Position numbers and translations under genes: made by a program
The notes under the pieces: model-generated
What the model saw: only the letters and a program-made list of their open reading frames with translations
What the model was told of the DNA's origin: nothing
Databases searched by the model: none
Part shown: piece by piece, positions 1 to 10,431 of the stretch
Numbering within the stretch: position 1 is the stretch's first letter
Layout: every line of letters begins with the position of its first letter
Origin: Owenia fusiformis
Lineage: Eukaryota; Annelida; Polychaeta; Sabellida; Oweniidae
DNA: 25,000 nucleotides
Direction: 5' to 3'
Assembly: GCA_903813345.2 (NCBI GenBank)
Contig: CAIIXF020000273.1
Span: forward strand, 1-25,000

Positions 1-950
1 ATATTATGTTTTATGTATCATTCTACCATTTGTTTCTATGAGAACTAAAATTTTGAAATGTATTTTCTCTGAACCATTTTCATGGATTGATGAGTTCATT
101 TCTCGCTTATTTATGAACTGATTGATTTTTTCTGCAAAAAAAACATGTGAGGATGAATGCTATGCATTGGGATGAATTGTGGTTTATTAAAAGATATGTG
201 TTACCTCTAAAAGATTTTTTGAACAAAAAGTCCTTCAAATACTACTTTTTGAAATTCAAAAAAAAATTTCACATATCACCCTTCGATAACATTGGGTAAG
301 GCTACAATTTAAGCCAGAGTGGTTTAAACTTTAGATGGGGACTTTTAGGAAAAATTGTTATTGATGTTCTTGATCACACACTGATATTGGGAAATGAAAT
401 GAAGAAGTTCAACTGAAGCATGTTGGATTTCAAGATGAAATTCAACAAAAAGTGAGGTAGAAGTGTCTACGTTGATAAATCCTACTGAGTTAATACGGTA
501 ACGTAAATAGTAAATCCCTGGTCTTTATACAGGGCACGGTTTGAATGTTCATAATCAAACAATGCTGCCTTAATTTTGAACTTACATATATGTGTCATAC
601 TTATAGAGAGCAAAAAAGAATGCTGATTAAAGGGGCAACAAGGACTGTATTAGAGAGAAAATTCGAAATGTTTTATTTTTTCTGAGCTATCAGGTCAATA
701 TTTAGCTTATTAAGAGTTGTAGATTCAGTTCAAAGCTTCTATAAAGGGAGTCCCACTTATAGATTTTTAAGAGCCACCACGTTTCAAAAAGAATTTCAGC
801 TGAAATAATTCTCATCCAGGGGGTTTCTTTGGAGATAATAAAAATATATGTTAGTCTTGATGAAATATCCAAACTTAAATATATTTTGACACTGGTATTG
901 AAATTATTAACCGGTTGAATAAAAGACACGTCGTTTTTTAATTATTTCGT
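1..950. other. AT-rich DNA without recognisable gene
   Basis: I see no supported coding region, RNA gene or element end here. Open frames are short, lack family motifs and look like chance frames in AT-rich sequence. Confidence 0.5.
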
Positions 951-1510
951 TTAGTTTCCATTTTCACAATGCGTACAGTTACATAGACATTTAGATGACC
1001 ATGTTTGGCAGTTCATGTGTGATTTCGATGTTTGGCAGTTCAGGTGTGATGTCCATGTTTGGCAGTTCAGGTGTAGTAGCTTCATGCTCAGGCTCAGATT
1101 TGGTTGTAGACGTGTAATGTTTGGCAGTTCCGGTGTAGTTGCAGTGTCAACGTCAGATCCAGAAACTGAATTATGTTTGTAATAGTCAGTTATGAACAAC
1201 AAGGCATTGACAACCTCAGGTTGAAGTCGTACCCGTTTGGAAGTGATGGTGTTGCCAGCTGCACTGAACTGACGTTCACTTGACACGGATGACGCAGGAA
1301 TAGCATGCTATGTTTCAGCCAAACTCGCCACATCAAGATATTTTCCTCCGTTTACTTTCCAGAACTCAAGACAGTCAATAAACGTGGATGCTGATGACAA
1401 ATAGCTGTCCAGTTGTTCACTTGGCTCGTTTTGACTCGACCCCATCCATACTGCTCGTCGCTTGCTATTGATACAGTTGAGAAATGGTTTGAAATGTGGA
1501 ATACATTTAA
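951..1510 (-). pseudogene. hAT-family transposase, C-terminal (dimerisation) fragment
   Basis: Reading leftwards from about 1505, the frame holds HFKPFL, then FWKVNGGKYLDVASLAE, then SSERQFSAAGNTITSKR and LQPEVVNALLF. These follow the order of the hAT C-terminal dimerisation region, in which SSER.FS.AG is the hallmark. The fragment is interrupted by an in-frame TAG at 1308-1310, just before the AIPASS segment, so the longest ATG-initiated piece (951-1286) is only part of it. No BED zinc finger or DDE catalytic part is seen nearby. Beyond the conserved domain the frame runs into 27-bp repeats that add a Cys-rich tail not typical of the family. It is a dead fragment of a zinc-finger BED/hAT-type transposon gene. 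Family assignment is firm; the subfamily is unknown. Confidence 0.85.
1001..1130. repeat. 27-bp short tandem repeat in hAT 3' end
   Basis: ATGTTTGGCAGTTC starts at 1001, 1028 and 1055, an exact 27-bp spacing, and again at 1117. On the minus strand each unit encodes a nine-residue block of the form NCQTWTSHL, so the expansion kept the hAT reading frame. Confidence 0.8.
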
Positions 1511-2330
1511 TTTAAAACTAAAAATACACCTTGATTCGTAAAATAATTACATAATATTTCGTGAAGTTCAGCAGTATGTGTTCAAATCGGTCTTGCACCA
1601 TGTATGCATATAGACTTGAGAAGCTACGGAGAGAGTTAGGAGCAAAGTGGGGGTGGCAGCGCATTGGCATTTTATCTTACATATTTTTACCGGTATTTTG
1701 GTTACGGTACGGTTATTACCGTGACGGTTACCGATACTGGTTTTCAGTACCGTTGCGACATCTACCGGAGAACATTCATTCCATTTTTCTGCAAGTGCAT
1801 CTCATAGTCTAAGTACAACCTGCCTTACACCCACAATGAATGATCTCTAAAAGAGAGAGGGGTGCTTCAGGTAGTGTTGCTGCAATTGGTACAACAGCTT
1901 CAATGCTTATTTCCATGCCCCATTGTAATGGAGGCAGTTTATTTCCCTCCCACTCCTGGATCTGATGGTACACTCTATAACTGCGTTATTTCGCAGCATC
2001 AGAAGTTGGAGGGAGAACCTATGGCGGCAATAATTAAAATTTTGCTGCTGTCATTTCATAGAATTTTGTAAGCCTAAGTTAATTTAGGGTTTCAACATTT
2101 TTCCAACATCAATTGGCACAAGGGCATGTTCACCTGCCTCTGCAATGACAGAGTTGCTCGCATTTGGTAATCTAAAAACAACTGCTTGTTTTCTAAAGAA
2201 CTCACTCTTTGTTATCTGCCTCAATGACAGCTTCTTGCCTATGCCATATTACCTGAATGAGTCGCACCCCAGAAAAGCATGGAGAGGTCGCGAAAAGGTA
2301 GCACTTTTGTGTTTTTAGGGTAGGGCAGGA
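1511..2330. other. Unassigned region with GGTTACCG-rich patch
   Basis: No supported gene. At about 1688-1762 the sequence is a patch of short direct and inverted copies of (T)ACGGTTA/TACCG, unlike its surroundings. It could be a worn minisatellite or element end, but I cannot assign it. Confidence 0.35.
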
Positions 2331-2381
2331 ATATAACTTCAATTCTTCAGAATATAAGAAATATTCTAATTGAAGTTATAT
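2331..2381. repeat. Inverted repeat / hairpin
   Basis: The left arm ATATAACTTCAATT (2331-2344) plus AGAATAT (2349-2355) pairs with the right arm 2361-2381. Five bases form the loop and a four-base bulge (2345-2348) interrupts the left arm, giving a 21-bp stem. No gene boundary is close enough to suggest a function. Confidence 0.8.
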
Positions 2382-4326
2382 ATCATTTTAAAGCTACAAT
2401 AGAGAAGTTTTCACAATTCTTGCGCGATCTTTTTTTAAAAAGATTACCCCCAAATCTAGCAAATATCAGCTGTTGACATGTTACATTTTGAATATTTTTT
2501 TGTCTTTACACGGTCATAACTCAAAAAATATTTGACTATTAAGCGTCTCATATTGTGACGTCATGTAGTTTATAAAAAAGAATATGTCATCAGCGACCTT
2601 ACATGAATCATTCATGATTATTTTGCTCAAAAATTCTAGTTTATTGATAATTAGTTGATTTTGTTCGCAAACATATGTGTTTTCTGTTGTATGTGGAAAA
2701 GTGGAGGAGGAAAGGTTTTCACAATTCATTTAAATAGGGTGAATTTACCCCATTCATCTATTTTCAGACACAACTAAACACACTTAAATATTTCATTTTG
2801 TCGTGTTTAAAAGCAAAACGTGTAACAATAATGTACATGCACGAACTTTTTGCAACGTGTCACAGATAAACAAAATGTGACAGACTACTTCTCCCAAAGA
2901 CAATCTTGTTTCATTTATATTCCAACTTTTTGTTTCTTCGGTTGCTGCTTTTGGTTTAGGTTTGAAGAAAATGTTGAAGTTTATGTTTTGTACATAATAA
3001 AAGAAGCACGAGGAGATCTGTATCATCTCCTATTAGTACTGTATTTGAGGTTGACCACACTTTGAATTGAAATCTTCACAATCACTGTATCTGCATCCGA
3101 TTCTGCATGTAGCACTTCACACTCAATGTTCTCCAACCTGGCAGACAACAAAAATAAAATTCTGCTTCTTCACTGAGTTAAGCAAAACTCCCCTTTCTTT
3201 GTCTGAAGTGTCATTGTGTTGAGTTCTACAATTACCACCATTTCTGCACACTGAAATTATTTTAATGGCTCTCCAGACATCTGAGGTTTAAATGTGTTAT
3301 ATCAGTTTAATACCTTTATAAAATATACATAAAATCGTTTCTACAAAATTATACATTCAATTGATAGTCCGTTCTTTTATGTAAGATTTATTTACCTGAT
3401 GAATTTAAATGTATGCGAATTTTGTAATTGCAGATTGTAATTAGGAATTTAAGCAAAATTAAATTTTGTTTTAAATTAAATTCCACAGTAACAACATTAT
3501 TTAGATAAGCCTAGTATAGAGCAGTTACACAATACCCTTATATCATAGTATATCCAATTATTCATCAAATAAAAGTGAGGTCGTCCTAAACTTTCACCTG
3601 GTGCAAGTAATAATTCCTATTTTTCATACTAATAAGGTATAAACCTTCACAAAACTTGTATTTTAGCCTTTATAGATTATTTAGATTTCATCTCCAATAC
3701 AAATGTGATGCAAATGTGAAGTAAGTCAACAAAAGTATAGTCACCCCAAAAGTGGGCGGGATAAAAGTATGAAAATGAAATAACTTTTTATTCCTTAGTA
3801 TACGCGTCAGAATTCTGAAAAAAAAATGTGAAGTCTATATGAATATGTAACACCATGATTTTTTTCATGCTCTTCTGACAAACTGATTCTAAAATATCTA
3901 AATAGATGTGATAACATGCCTAATTTGTGGCCAATTGTGTTATAATTTGGGTTCAAATGACCAATTACTGGTCTCAAAAATGATCAAAACAATATTTTAA
4001 TTACTTGTGAGTCTATGATCTATCATAATAAAACTTGTAAAAATGACGAGAGCATTTCATTTTGGAATAAAACAAATTGTTACCTACCAATACTCAATTT
4101 TGGGATAGGGTTGTAGGGGTACCTAGGAAGTGAAATTTCATATTTGTCCACTGCATATATTTTTCTACATTTTTGATTTTTGGGATGTTTGGGCCTTTTA
4201 TGAGCCCATTTGCTTGGCCTAAATATAATCCTCACTATATAATCCTTCAAAGGGACAATTGACATCACATACTTATTCACATAGCACTCCTTAAAATACA
4301 TTGTTTACCACTGAAGGAATCCTAGC
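2382..4326. other. AT-rich intergenic DNA, nothing recognised
   Basis: The frames here are short and overlap on both strands. I see no protein family motif, tRNA-like fold or clear element end. Confidence 0.45.
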
Positions 4327-4573
4327 CAAAATCTTACGCACTGAACGATATCTAATTTCCCGGAAAAATTACCGGTCATTAAATGCATTCTTGACCGGCT
4401 GTATTGACCGCCACTATGACGTCACATATTGCTCAGGTCGATATAGTAAAATGAATGCCTTCTTAACTAGCACTAAAACCCCAAGAACTGGCCCGGCAAG
4501 GTGGTAATGATAATGCATTAACGCCCGGCAATTCCCCGGGAAATAAGATATCGTTCAATGCGTATGATTTTTG
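4327..4573. mobile_element. MITE-like element with ~60-bp terminal inverted repeats
   Basis: The left arm (4328-4389; contains ACGCACTGAACGATATCT and TTTCCCGG) is repeated in inverted orientation at 4511-4572 with a few substitutions. The whole is about 245 bp and has no coding capacity. The arms contain CCGG blocks unlike the AT-rich surroundings. Long inverted arms around a short core are the form of a MITE or foldback element. I cannot define a target duplication, and the next inverted-repeat element begins only about 30 bp to the right. Confidence 0.65.
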
Positions 4574-4604
4574 TTATTTCAGCCCTATGCATTAACGGTT
4601 ATTA

Positions 4605-5160
4605 TAGTACTAATAACGTCATTTATGGGGGCAATATAGTGAATATCTCATACTAAGTAGTGTTATAGGTAAATAATATGCGGGAATATCATCGATATCT
4701 TAGGTGAGCGGGTGATATATGTATACCTCCCACTGAGGTGAGCGGAAGATATATAGAGATTATCCTATATGAGGTTCAGGATATTGGGATTATCCCGAGG
4801 CCATTATAATATATCTGCCCGAGGGCCGTAGGTCCCGAGGTTAGATGTATTATATTGGCCAAGGGATAATCCCAATATCCTGAACCGACTATAGGATGAT
4901 CTGTTTATCCCATACCAATCACATTGTTCAATTGGCCACAGTTCAGAAACTTTGCAACCAACCGTGGAATTATTTTAAAATATTCATGTCCAGTTTTGTA
5001 TTATTGTCGGTAGAACTTTACATTGAGATTTAAGATATTCATATTTTGATTGTAGTTTGTAATTTGTGATTATTACATAAGGCCCTCGGTCCAATATTTC
5101 ACTACGGCCGAAGGTCCAATATTTCGCTATATTGCCCTTCGAAATGACGTTATTGTACTA
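4605..5160. mobile_element. Inverted-repeat element with nested palindrome
   Basis: The outer arms at 4605-4646 and 5119-5160 share GACGTTATT and CTATATTGCCC in inverted orientation. Between them lies a long palindrome (4762-4897). There is no coding capacity. Shorter internal direct repeats include GGTGAGCGG at about 4703 and 4738 and GGTCCAATATTTC at about 5088 and 5113. The structure suggests a non-autonomous foldback-type DNA element; its superfamily is unknown. Confidence 0.6.
4762..4897. repeat. 64-bp-arm palindrome
   Basis: The left arm 4762-4825 and right arm 4833-4897 pair over nearly their full length. The uninterrupted core GGTTCAGGATATTGGGATTA (4773-4792) matches 4867-4886 exactly in inverted orientation. 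The loop is about 7 bases. As RNA or single-stranded DNA this would fold into one long hairpin. Confidence 0.85.
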
Positions 5161-5165
5161 ATATT

Positions 5166-5740
5166 GATATAGCTTACATACCTAGATAAAAATAAACTCT
5201 TCTAATCCTCTAATGTAAACACGGCGGTATACGTAGTCCAATTTATCGGACACTTTATGTCATAATGTTATGATACTTTTCTAGCCTTTGGAAAGCTGTA
5301 AACATTTTTTGCATACCCTATATGTATAACAGATGTGTGCAAAATATTAAAAGCAATCTTACATAACGAATGTGAAAAACATTTCTCCTCTAGATATTTG
5401 AGGCTGGTCACGCGAAAATGGACTTTAAATTATACAGTTTGGAGGTATAGGAGGTACAAACTTAATTTTTTCACCAAACTTTATAATGTCAATCCAAATA
5501 ATTGACACAATGTTTCAAATCCAAGGAGAAACCTATCATGACTTCAAAAACTAATAACTTTTAATGACTTTACCAAATAAGTCCTAACAATATTTCAGGA
5601 CTTTGATTTTTTCGTTTTTGTTGCCCCTTACAAGACTACATGAAATTTTTGAACATTCTAAAAAAACTCTTATGCTCGAGATTGGATAAAAAGGAGTAGT
5701 CTATTATATGGAATCGCTAGGACGTCTGATAAAGGAGCTT
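5166..5740. other. Spacer between inverted-repeat element and retrotransposon
   Basis: AT-rich, with no supported gene. The right edge is the 3' end of the minus-strand non-LTR element. Confidence 0.45.
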
Positions 5741-5751
5741 TTTTTTTTTTA
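5741..5751 (-). terminator. Poly(A) tail of the minus-strand LINE
   Basis: The T11 run on the plus strand reads as A11 on the minus strand, just after AATAAATGAG. It marks the 3' end of the reverse-transcribed copy. Confidence 0.8.
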
Positions 5752-5983
5752 ATAAATACTCATTTATTTCTTTAAATCATTAAATAAATTTACATTGTAA
5801 TCACGGCGTAATCGCCCATAAAGGGCATTTCTACTGCCGCTTTAAGTGAATTTAAATACAATTTAATATTATTGAGTCATATTCATAGTTAGTATAAAAA
5901 TATATAAAATTTAAATACAATCTGTTTTACTGCCTGCCTGTACCCCCGTTGGTGCCCTGAAATTGAATTACTGTTTTGATTGT

Positions 5984-6377
5984 TTAATTGTGTTTAATAA
6001 AATTTATAACTGCCTTAAAGATTTTGGAATTGTTTTCATTTGTCAGATCCTTGTCGCCAAAAAGTAGGAAATTTGTCTTATTTTTTAATGTTTTGTATTT
6101 GGTAACATCTAAGTTTAGTTCACGTTTAACCACCGCTAGCGCATTTGTTTCTCTCAGAGGGCAGGACAAGAGTTTATGTTGTGCTGTCTCTCGAGCTCCA
6201 CAGTCACAATATGGATCGTTAATGAAAGAGAAATTATGGTCAAAAAGATCGGATTTAAAATATCGATTTACTCTTATGTTATTTAGTATAATTTCGTCTT
6301 TTCTATCAAGATTCTGTATGTAGGAGGTTGAAATTGTAGGTTCCATGTTATTAGTGAGATGATCGTTTAGTTGTTTT
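5984..6377 (-). pseudogene. LINE ORF C-terminal Cys/His segment
   Basis: This frame continues the retrotransposon protein after a frame slip. It contains DPYCDCGARETAQHKLLSCP, a Cys-x-Cys...His...Cys pattern common at the C-terminus of LINE RT proteins and probably a nucleic-acid-binding knuckle. The slip lies in an A7 run on the coding strand (6374-6380), where a six-base run would join this segment in frame to the RT part. It then ends at a stop at 5984. The ATG at 6346 is internal and not a real start. Confidence 0.75.
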
Positions 6378-7610
6378 TTTGAAAAGTGAGAAGCTGTTTG
6401 TTTCCTTATGGTCTCTAGGAAGACGGTTCCACAAGGTTATCATTGAGCAAACTGTTCCCGTTTCCATTTTTTTACTAATTGAGGCTGGTAATTTGTAGTC
6501 GTTGGTTGTTCTAAGAACTCGCGTCTGAGGTGATTTATATCGTTCGAAAATCCGTTTAACGTAAGATGGTGCCGGATTGTTATGAATCTTGAACATAACG
6601 CGCAATTTATGTTCATCCCGTCTATTTTGAAGATTATCCCAATTTAATATTTCAAGGTTTTTTTTTGTGCTTGCTCCTTGCATAACACCAGAACAAATAA
6701 CAGCTGCCCTATAATGTAGCTTGTCTAACTGGGCTAGGCTGGTAGCTGGAGCAGCGTCATAAATGATATCACAATAGTCCAGATGTGACAGGATAAAGGA
6801 AGAGTAAATTTTTTCCAGGTGTTTGGAATTTAATCTATGCTTAAGTGCCATAAGTGGATTTAATAATTTTTGAACTTTACCTTCTAGATATTCAATATGG
6901 GTTTTGAAAGTTAACTTTTCATCAAGAATTAGACCGAGGTGCTTATGATGTTTAATTTGATTTATTGGAGTGTCGTTGAAAACAAACTTAGGATATGTTC
7001 TCTCAATTGGTCTATTTGTTTTAAAGATCAACTCGTGACTTTTTTGTGGTGCGAAAGTTAGTCCCCATTTCTGGGACCACATTTGGATATGAATTAAGTC
7101 ATCTTGAAGAACTTGGCTATCTGTTTGGTGATTTATTGGGTCAACCGGACAAAAAAGTGACGTGTCATCCGCATAGATAAAACATTTAGAGTTTAAATCG
7201 TCTGTTATGTCATTTAGATATAACAAAAAGAAAATCGGTCCCCATATTGAGCCTTGGGGGACTCCAGAGTTGATTTGACCGACTTTACTTGACCTAGATA
7301 ATTCATCATTGATCTTAATTTTAATTGTTCTGTTTGTGAGGTAAGATTGAAAAAGGTCAATTAGTGATTTTGGGATACCGTAGGATTTGATTTTCTGAAG
7401 AAGGAGTACATGAGGGACTTTGTCGAAGGCTGATTGAATGTCCAAAAATATTGCTCGAACATCGAGGCCATTTTCAAAATTTTGAAGAATGTAGTTTGTT
7501 ATAGCAGTTAGTTGGAGTTGAGTGTTGTGTTCTTTAAGAAATCCAGATTGCATTTCATAAATTAGGTTATTTGATGTCAAGTGGGTCATCAGTTTACAAT
7601 TTACTATTTT
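6351..7610 (-). pseudogene. LINE reverse transcriptase, middle and C-terminal part
   Basis: Reverse transcriptase (pfam RVT_1, non-LTR type) that copies element RNA at a nicked chromosomal site. Motifs in order are MQSGFLKEHNTQ (fingers), FLDIQSAFDKVPH (motif A with the first catalytic Asp), SGVPQGSIWGPIFF (motif B) and YADD (motif C catalytic pair, 7164-7175). A typical LINE connection region with SHLDYCDIIYD and LWNRLPRD follows. It is in the same frame as the endonuclease part upstream, separated only by a TAA at 7611-7613, so both were one polypeptide. All catalytic residues remain, but the stop and the 3' frame slip make this copy non-functional as read. Confidence 0.9.
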
Positions 7611-9190
7611 TTAAAAAAGTTTAGACATTGTACAAAGTAAAGTTACAGGCCGATAATTTTTTATTAGAGATTTGTCATCTTTTTTATGGATAGGACAAAC
7701 AACTCCTTCTTTCCATTTTGAAGGAAAAGTCTTGGAAGTGAGAATCGAATTAAAAAGTTTTGATAATGGAATGGCGAGGGAGTCACTTGCTAATTTTAAC
7801 ATTTCATTTGTGATTTGGTCATGTCCGGCTGATTTTCCACGTTTTAATTCCATTATACTTTCCACAATCATTTGTGGGGAAATTTCAAATTCGTGCATAT
7901 ATAATTGAGTTCTGCTTGGAAAGGGCCTTTCCATCACAGTTATTTCATTGGAATATTTGGAAACAAAATGTTCGAGAAACAGGTTAGCCTTACCTAGGTT
8001 GCTATGTACTGGGGTATTTTTTTCGAGGTCAAACATTGCGGGGAAGGAATTGCAAAAACGTTTACCAAGGAGTTGTTTAATAAGCGACCAGTAAGATTTG
8101 GATGTAATTTCGGAACTGAGAACGCTTTCCGTAACATTATTGTCGTAGTCAAGTTTTTTCTGTTTCACTAAATCGTTTACAACTAGCAATTGGGTTTTGT
8201 AAAGTTGATAATCAATTTCGTTTTTTGAAATTTTAAATTGTGCATATAGTCTTTTTCGAACATTAATTTCATGTTTAATTGTGTCATCAAACCAAGGTCT
8301 ATCCGATTCTCTTTTCCTCCTGGTTTTATTCGGTATATGTTTCTGAAAAATGCTGAAAAGAATCTCAGTAAACTCGTTGACTTTTTGATCTATGTTTGCA
8401 TTTCCTTCCGAAATATTTTGAAGGTGGGAGTTACAAATAGTTTCATTCAAAACAGTGGGATTAACTTTGTCATAATACCACTTAGTTCGCTTAGTTGACT
8501 GCTCCCTGGTTAGACCAGTAGTTAATCTCGTTAGAACACAACAATGATCTGAGTTACCGATAGGTGTGAGTACTTTAGTCACTTCGACTAGGTTATAAAG
8601 TTGAGAACCCGCTGTGTTATTAGCTGAATTGTGCTCGTTCCAGCTAAAGTGTTTGCTATTGTAATCGCCGTTTAAAAGAACAGCTGTAGGTTGTTTTCTT
8701 TGCACCGTTTCGATGTCCCTCGATAAAGAGGTGAAAAATTGGTAATTTTCATCAACACTCATATTAGGCGATTTATATGTCAGCGCGTAGAAAATAGTTT
8801 GATGATTCACACATATTTCCAACCATATCGTTGCACAGTTGTGTTTTTTAGTGCCAAGATCCGGGCATTTTTTAAGGAAAATATTGTTTTTTATGTAGAC
8901 CATCAATCCCCTCCCCTCGCTAATGTATATTGGCGGGTGATAGTCAAAAATATCGTAATCCTTTTTGATAGTTTCATTTGCAATTTGTCCAACCTCACAT
9001 ATACCAGCTACATGGACTTCGTTTAAGCGCATCTCATCTATTAAACATTCGAATCTTGTTGATTCGTCTGCCGTTATACTATTTATGTTTGACAGTAGAA
9101 ATGTGATATTTCCGTGTCCAACCGGACCTGGGTTCGGTTGGATATCTCCGTGCATTAACATGAGATATTTCAAATTTGGTACATATATCC
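7611..9190 (-). pseudogene. LINE endonuclease (EEP) plus RT N-terminus
   Basis: Apurinic-type endonuclease of a non-LTR retrotransposon, which nicks target DNA to prime reverse transcription. Visible motifs are LLSNINSI, the catalytic-Glu region ICEVG, LNGDYNSKHFSWN (GD.N block) and IGNSDHCC (terminal SDH). The spacing between the GD.N and SDH blocks is short (about 35 residues), so the usual T-R-S-x-x-D block seems deleted in frame. The RT start WKEGVVCPIHKKDDK...NYRPVTLLCTMSKLF follows, then a TAA. The open frame extends past 9195 into the neighbouring element, so ATGs above that point are not genuine. A 2A-like GDIQPNPGP lies at 9123-9149. Confidence 0.88.
9123..9149 (-). other. 2A-like motif in LINE N-terminus
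   Basis: The frame reads GDIQPNPGP just before the endonuclease domain. The consensus for 2A-type ribosome skipping is D-x-E-x-N-P-G-P, and here Gln replaces the Glu. Similar motifs are known at this position in several animal LINEs. Activity is an inference. Confidence 0.55.
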
Positions 9191-9207
9191 ACATCCACAT
9201 ATTTGAA

Positions 9208-10431
9208 ATTCTGTATATAAACCAATTTGGTTTCAGAGAGAAAAGGTCAACATATATGGCTGTTTTACAGTTTGTGGAGAGAATTAAGAAGTCGATTGAT
9301 AATGGTGAATTTAGTATAGGTCTTTTCTTAGATTTTTCCAAGGCCTTTGATACGATTGATCATAATATACTATTACAAAAGCTTGAATTTTACGGCATTA
9401 GAGGGCCAGCTTTAGGTTGGGTCTCCAGTTACTTCACAAATCGAAAACAAAGTACAAAGTTTAACGAATCTATTTCAAAATCTGAAACTATTCATTGTGG
9501 TGTCCCCCAAGGTTCGGTTTTGGGACCTTTGTTTTTCATCTTGTATATTAATGATATTTATTTGACCTCACATGATCTTCTATTTGTCCTATTCGCAGAT
9601 GACACAAATATCTTGATCAATGGAAAAACATTAGTGGACCTACAAACTACTCTGAATCAAGAACTTAAAACAATACAAGCATGGCTTGAAACAAATAAAC
9701 TTTCACTTAATGTTGAAAAGACGAAATACATAATATTTTCTTCAAAAAAGAAAATATACAATGGTAATGACATACAAATTCTTATTAATGATCAAAAAAT
9801 AGAAAGAGTCCCTGTGACAAATTTTTTAGGCTTGATCATTGATCAACATTTAATGTTTAAAGATCACATAAGTATGATTAGAGTTAAACTCTCCAGGACA
9901 CTGGGGATTCTTTTTAAGATCAAGCACATCTTAGACAGAAAAACTTTTATCACTATCTACAACTCCCTGTTTCATTCATACCTTACATATGGTAACATAA
10001 TATGGGGTAATACAAATCCCACAACCCTTAATCCGTTACACTTGATACAAAAGAGATTTGTTAGGTTGGCAACTCAAAGTGGCTATAGAGACCACAGTCA
10101 ACCACTTTTTAAAGAGCTTAGAATCATACAAATACATGATATATATAAAATCAATATTGCTGAATTTGTCTTTAAATGGAAAAATGATATAAACAATTAT
10201 AAAACTATTTTTCCAGATTATTTCAAAACCCATGGAGATTTTCATAGATATAACACTAGAGGCAAATCAAACTTTACCCTTCCTAAAGCAAAAACTGAAA
10301 ACTATGGTAAAAAAACAATAGCCTTTAGTGGTTCATCCATATGGAACAGTCTCCCAGAAGAAATAAAAAAGTCAAATTCAAGTTCTTTTCTTAAATCAAA
10401 ACTGAAGAAACATATTCTCTCAGCTTATTAA
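9208..10431 (+). CDS. Reverse transcriptase C-terminal two-thirds (LINE), open frame
   Basis: Recognisable sequence begins at ILYINQFGFREKRST (RT fingers). Next come FLDFSKAFDTIDHNILLQKL (motif A), HCGVPQGSVLGPLFF (motif B), LFADDTNIL (motif C; catalytic Asp pair at 9598-9603) and NVEKTKYIIF (motif D). The thumb/connection region holds TYGNIIWG and a C-terminal YNTRGKSNFTLP...SIWNSLPEEIK block characteristic of CR1/Rex-like LINEs. There is no stop or frame slip over about 405 codons up to the TAA at 10429-10431. The open frame continues upstream to 8965, but that part is antisense to the other LINE and is not real coding. Endonuclease and start codon are absent, so the insertion is non-autonomous though fairly young. 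Confidence 0.88.
   Translation: MLYINQFGFREKRSTYMAVLQFVERIKKSIDNGEFSIGLFLDFSKAFDTIDHNILLQKLEFYGIRGPALGWVSSYFTNRKQSTKFNESISKSETIHCGVPQGSVLGPLFFILYINDIYLTSHDLLFVLFADDTNILINGKTLVDLQTTLNQELKTIQAWLETNKLSLNVEKTKYIIFSSKKKIYNGNDIQILINDQKIERVPVTNFLGLIIDQHLMFKDHISMIRVKLSRTLGILFKIKHILDRKTFITIYNSLFHSYLTYGNIIWGNTNPTTLNPLHLIQKRFVRLATQSGYRDHSQPLFKELRIIQIHDIYKINIAEFVFKWKNDINNYKTIFPDYFKTHGDFHRYNTRGKSNFTLPKAKTENYGKKTIAFSGSSIWNSLPEEIKKSNSSSFLKSKLKKHILSAY

Larger units (their letters stand above)
5741..9195 (-). mobile_element. Non-LTR (LINE) retrotransposon, CR1/jockey type, with poly(A) tail
   Basis: The protein order on the minus strand is endonuclease (EEP fold), reverse transcriptase, then a C-terminal Cys/His segment, followed by an untranslated region. 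The element ends in a run of 11 A at 5741-5751 on that strand, preceded by AATAAA-type signals, as expected for a LINE 3' end. The coding frame is broken by a stop (7611-7613) and a frameshift near 6374-6380. The 5' edge lies near 9195, where a different LINE begins in the opposite orientation. No target duplication was found. Upstream coding matter (a gag-like ORF1) is absent, so this is a 5'-truncated or one-ORF copy. Confidence 0.85.

Noticed and set aside
1561-2071. Two short plus-strand frames as genes
   Set aside because: No family motif, low-complexity content and no splice or regulatory context.
2793-3065. Overlapping frames on both strands
   Set aside because: Mutual shadows in AT-rich DNA without recognisable domains.
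8965-9204. N-terminal 80 residues of the plus-strand RT open frame
   Set aside because: This stretch is antisense to the endonuclease of the minus-strand LINE and has no RT motif. Recognisable RT starts near 9208.
9196-9341. Start codon of the 576-residue endonuclease frame
   Set aside because: The ATG lies in sequence antisense to the plus-strand RT, so it is not the natural start.
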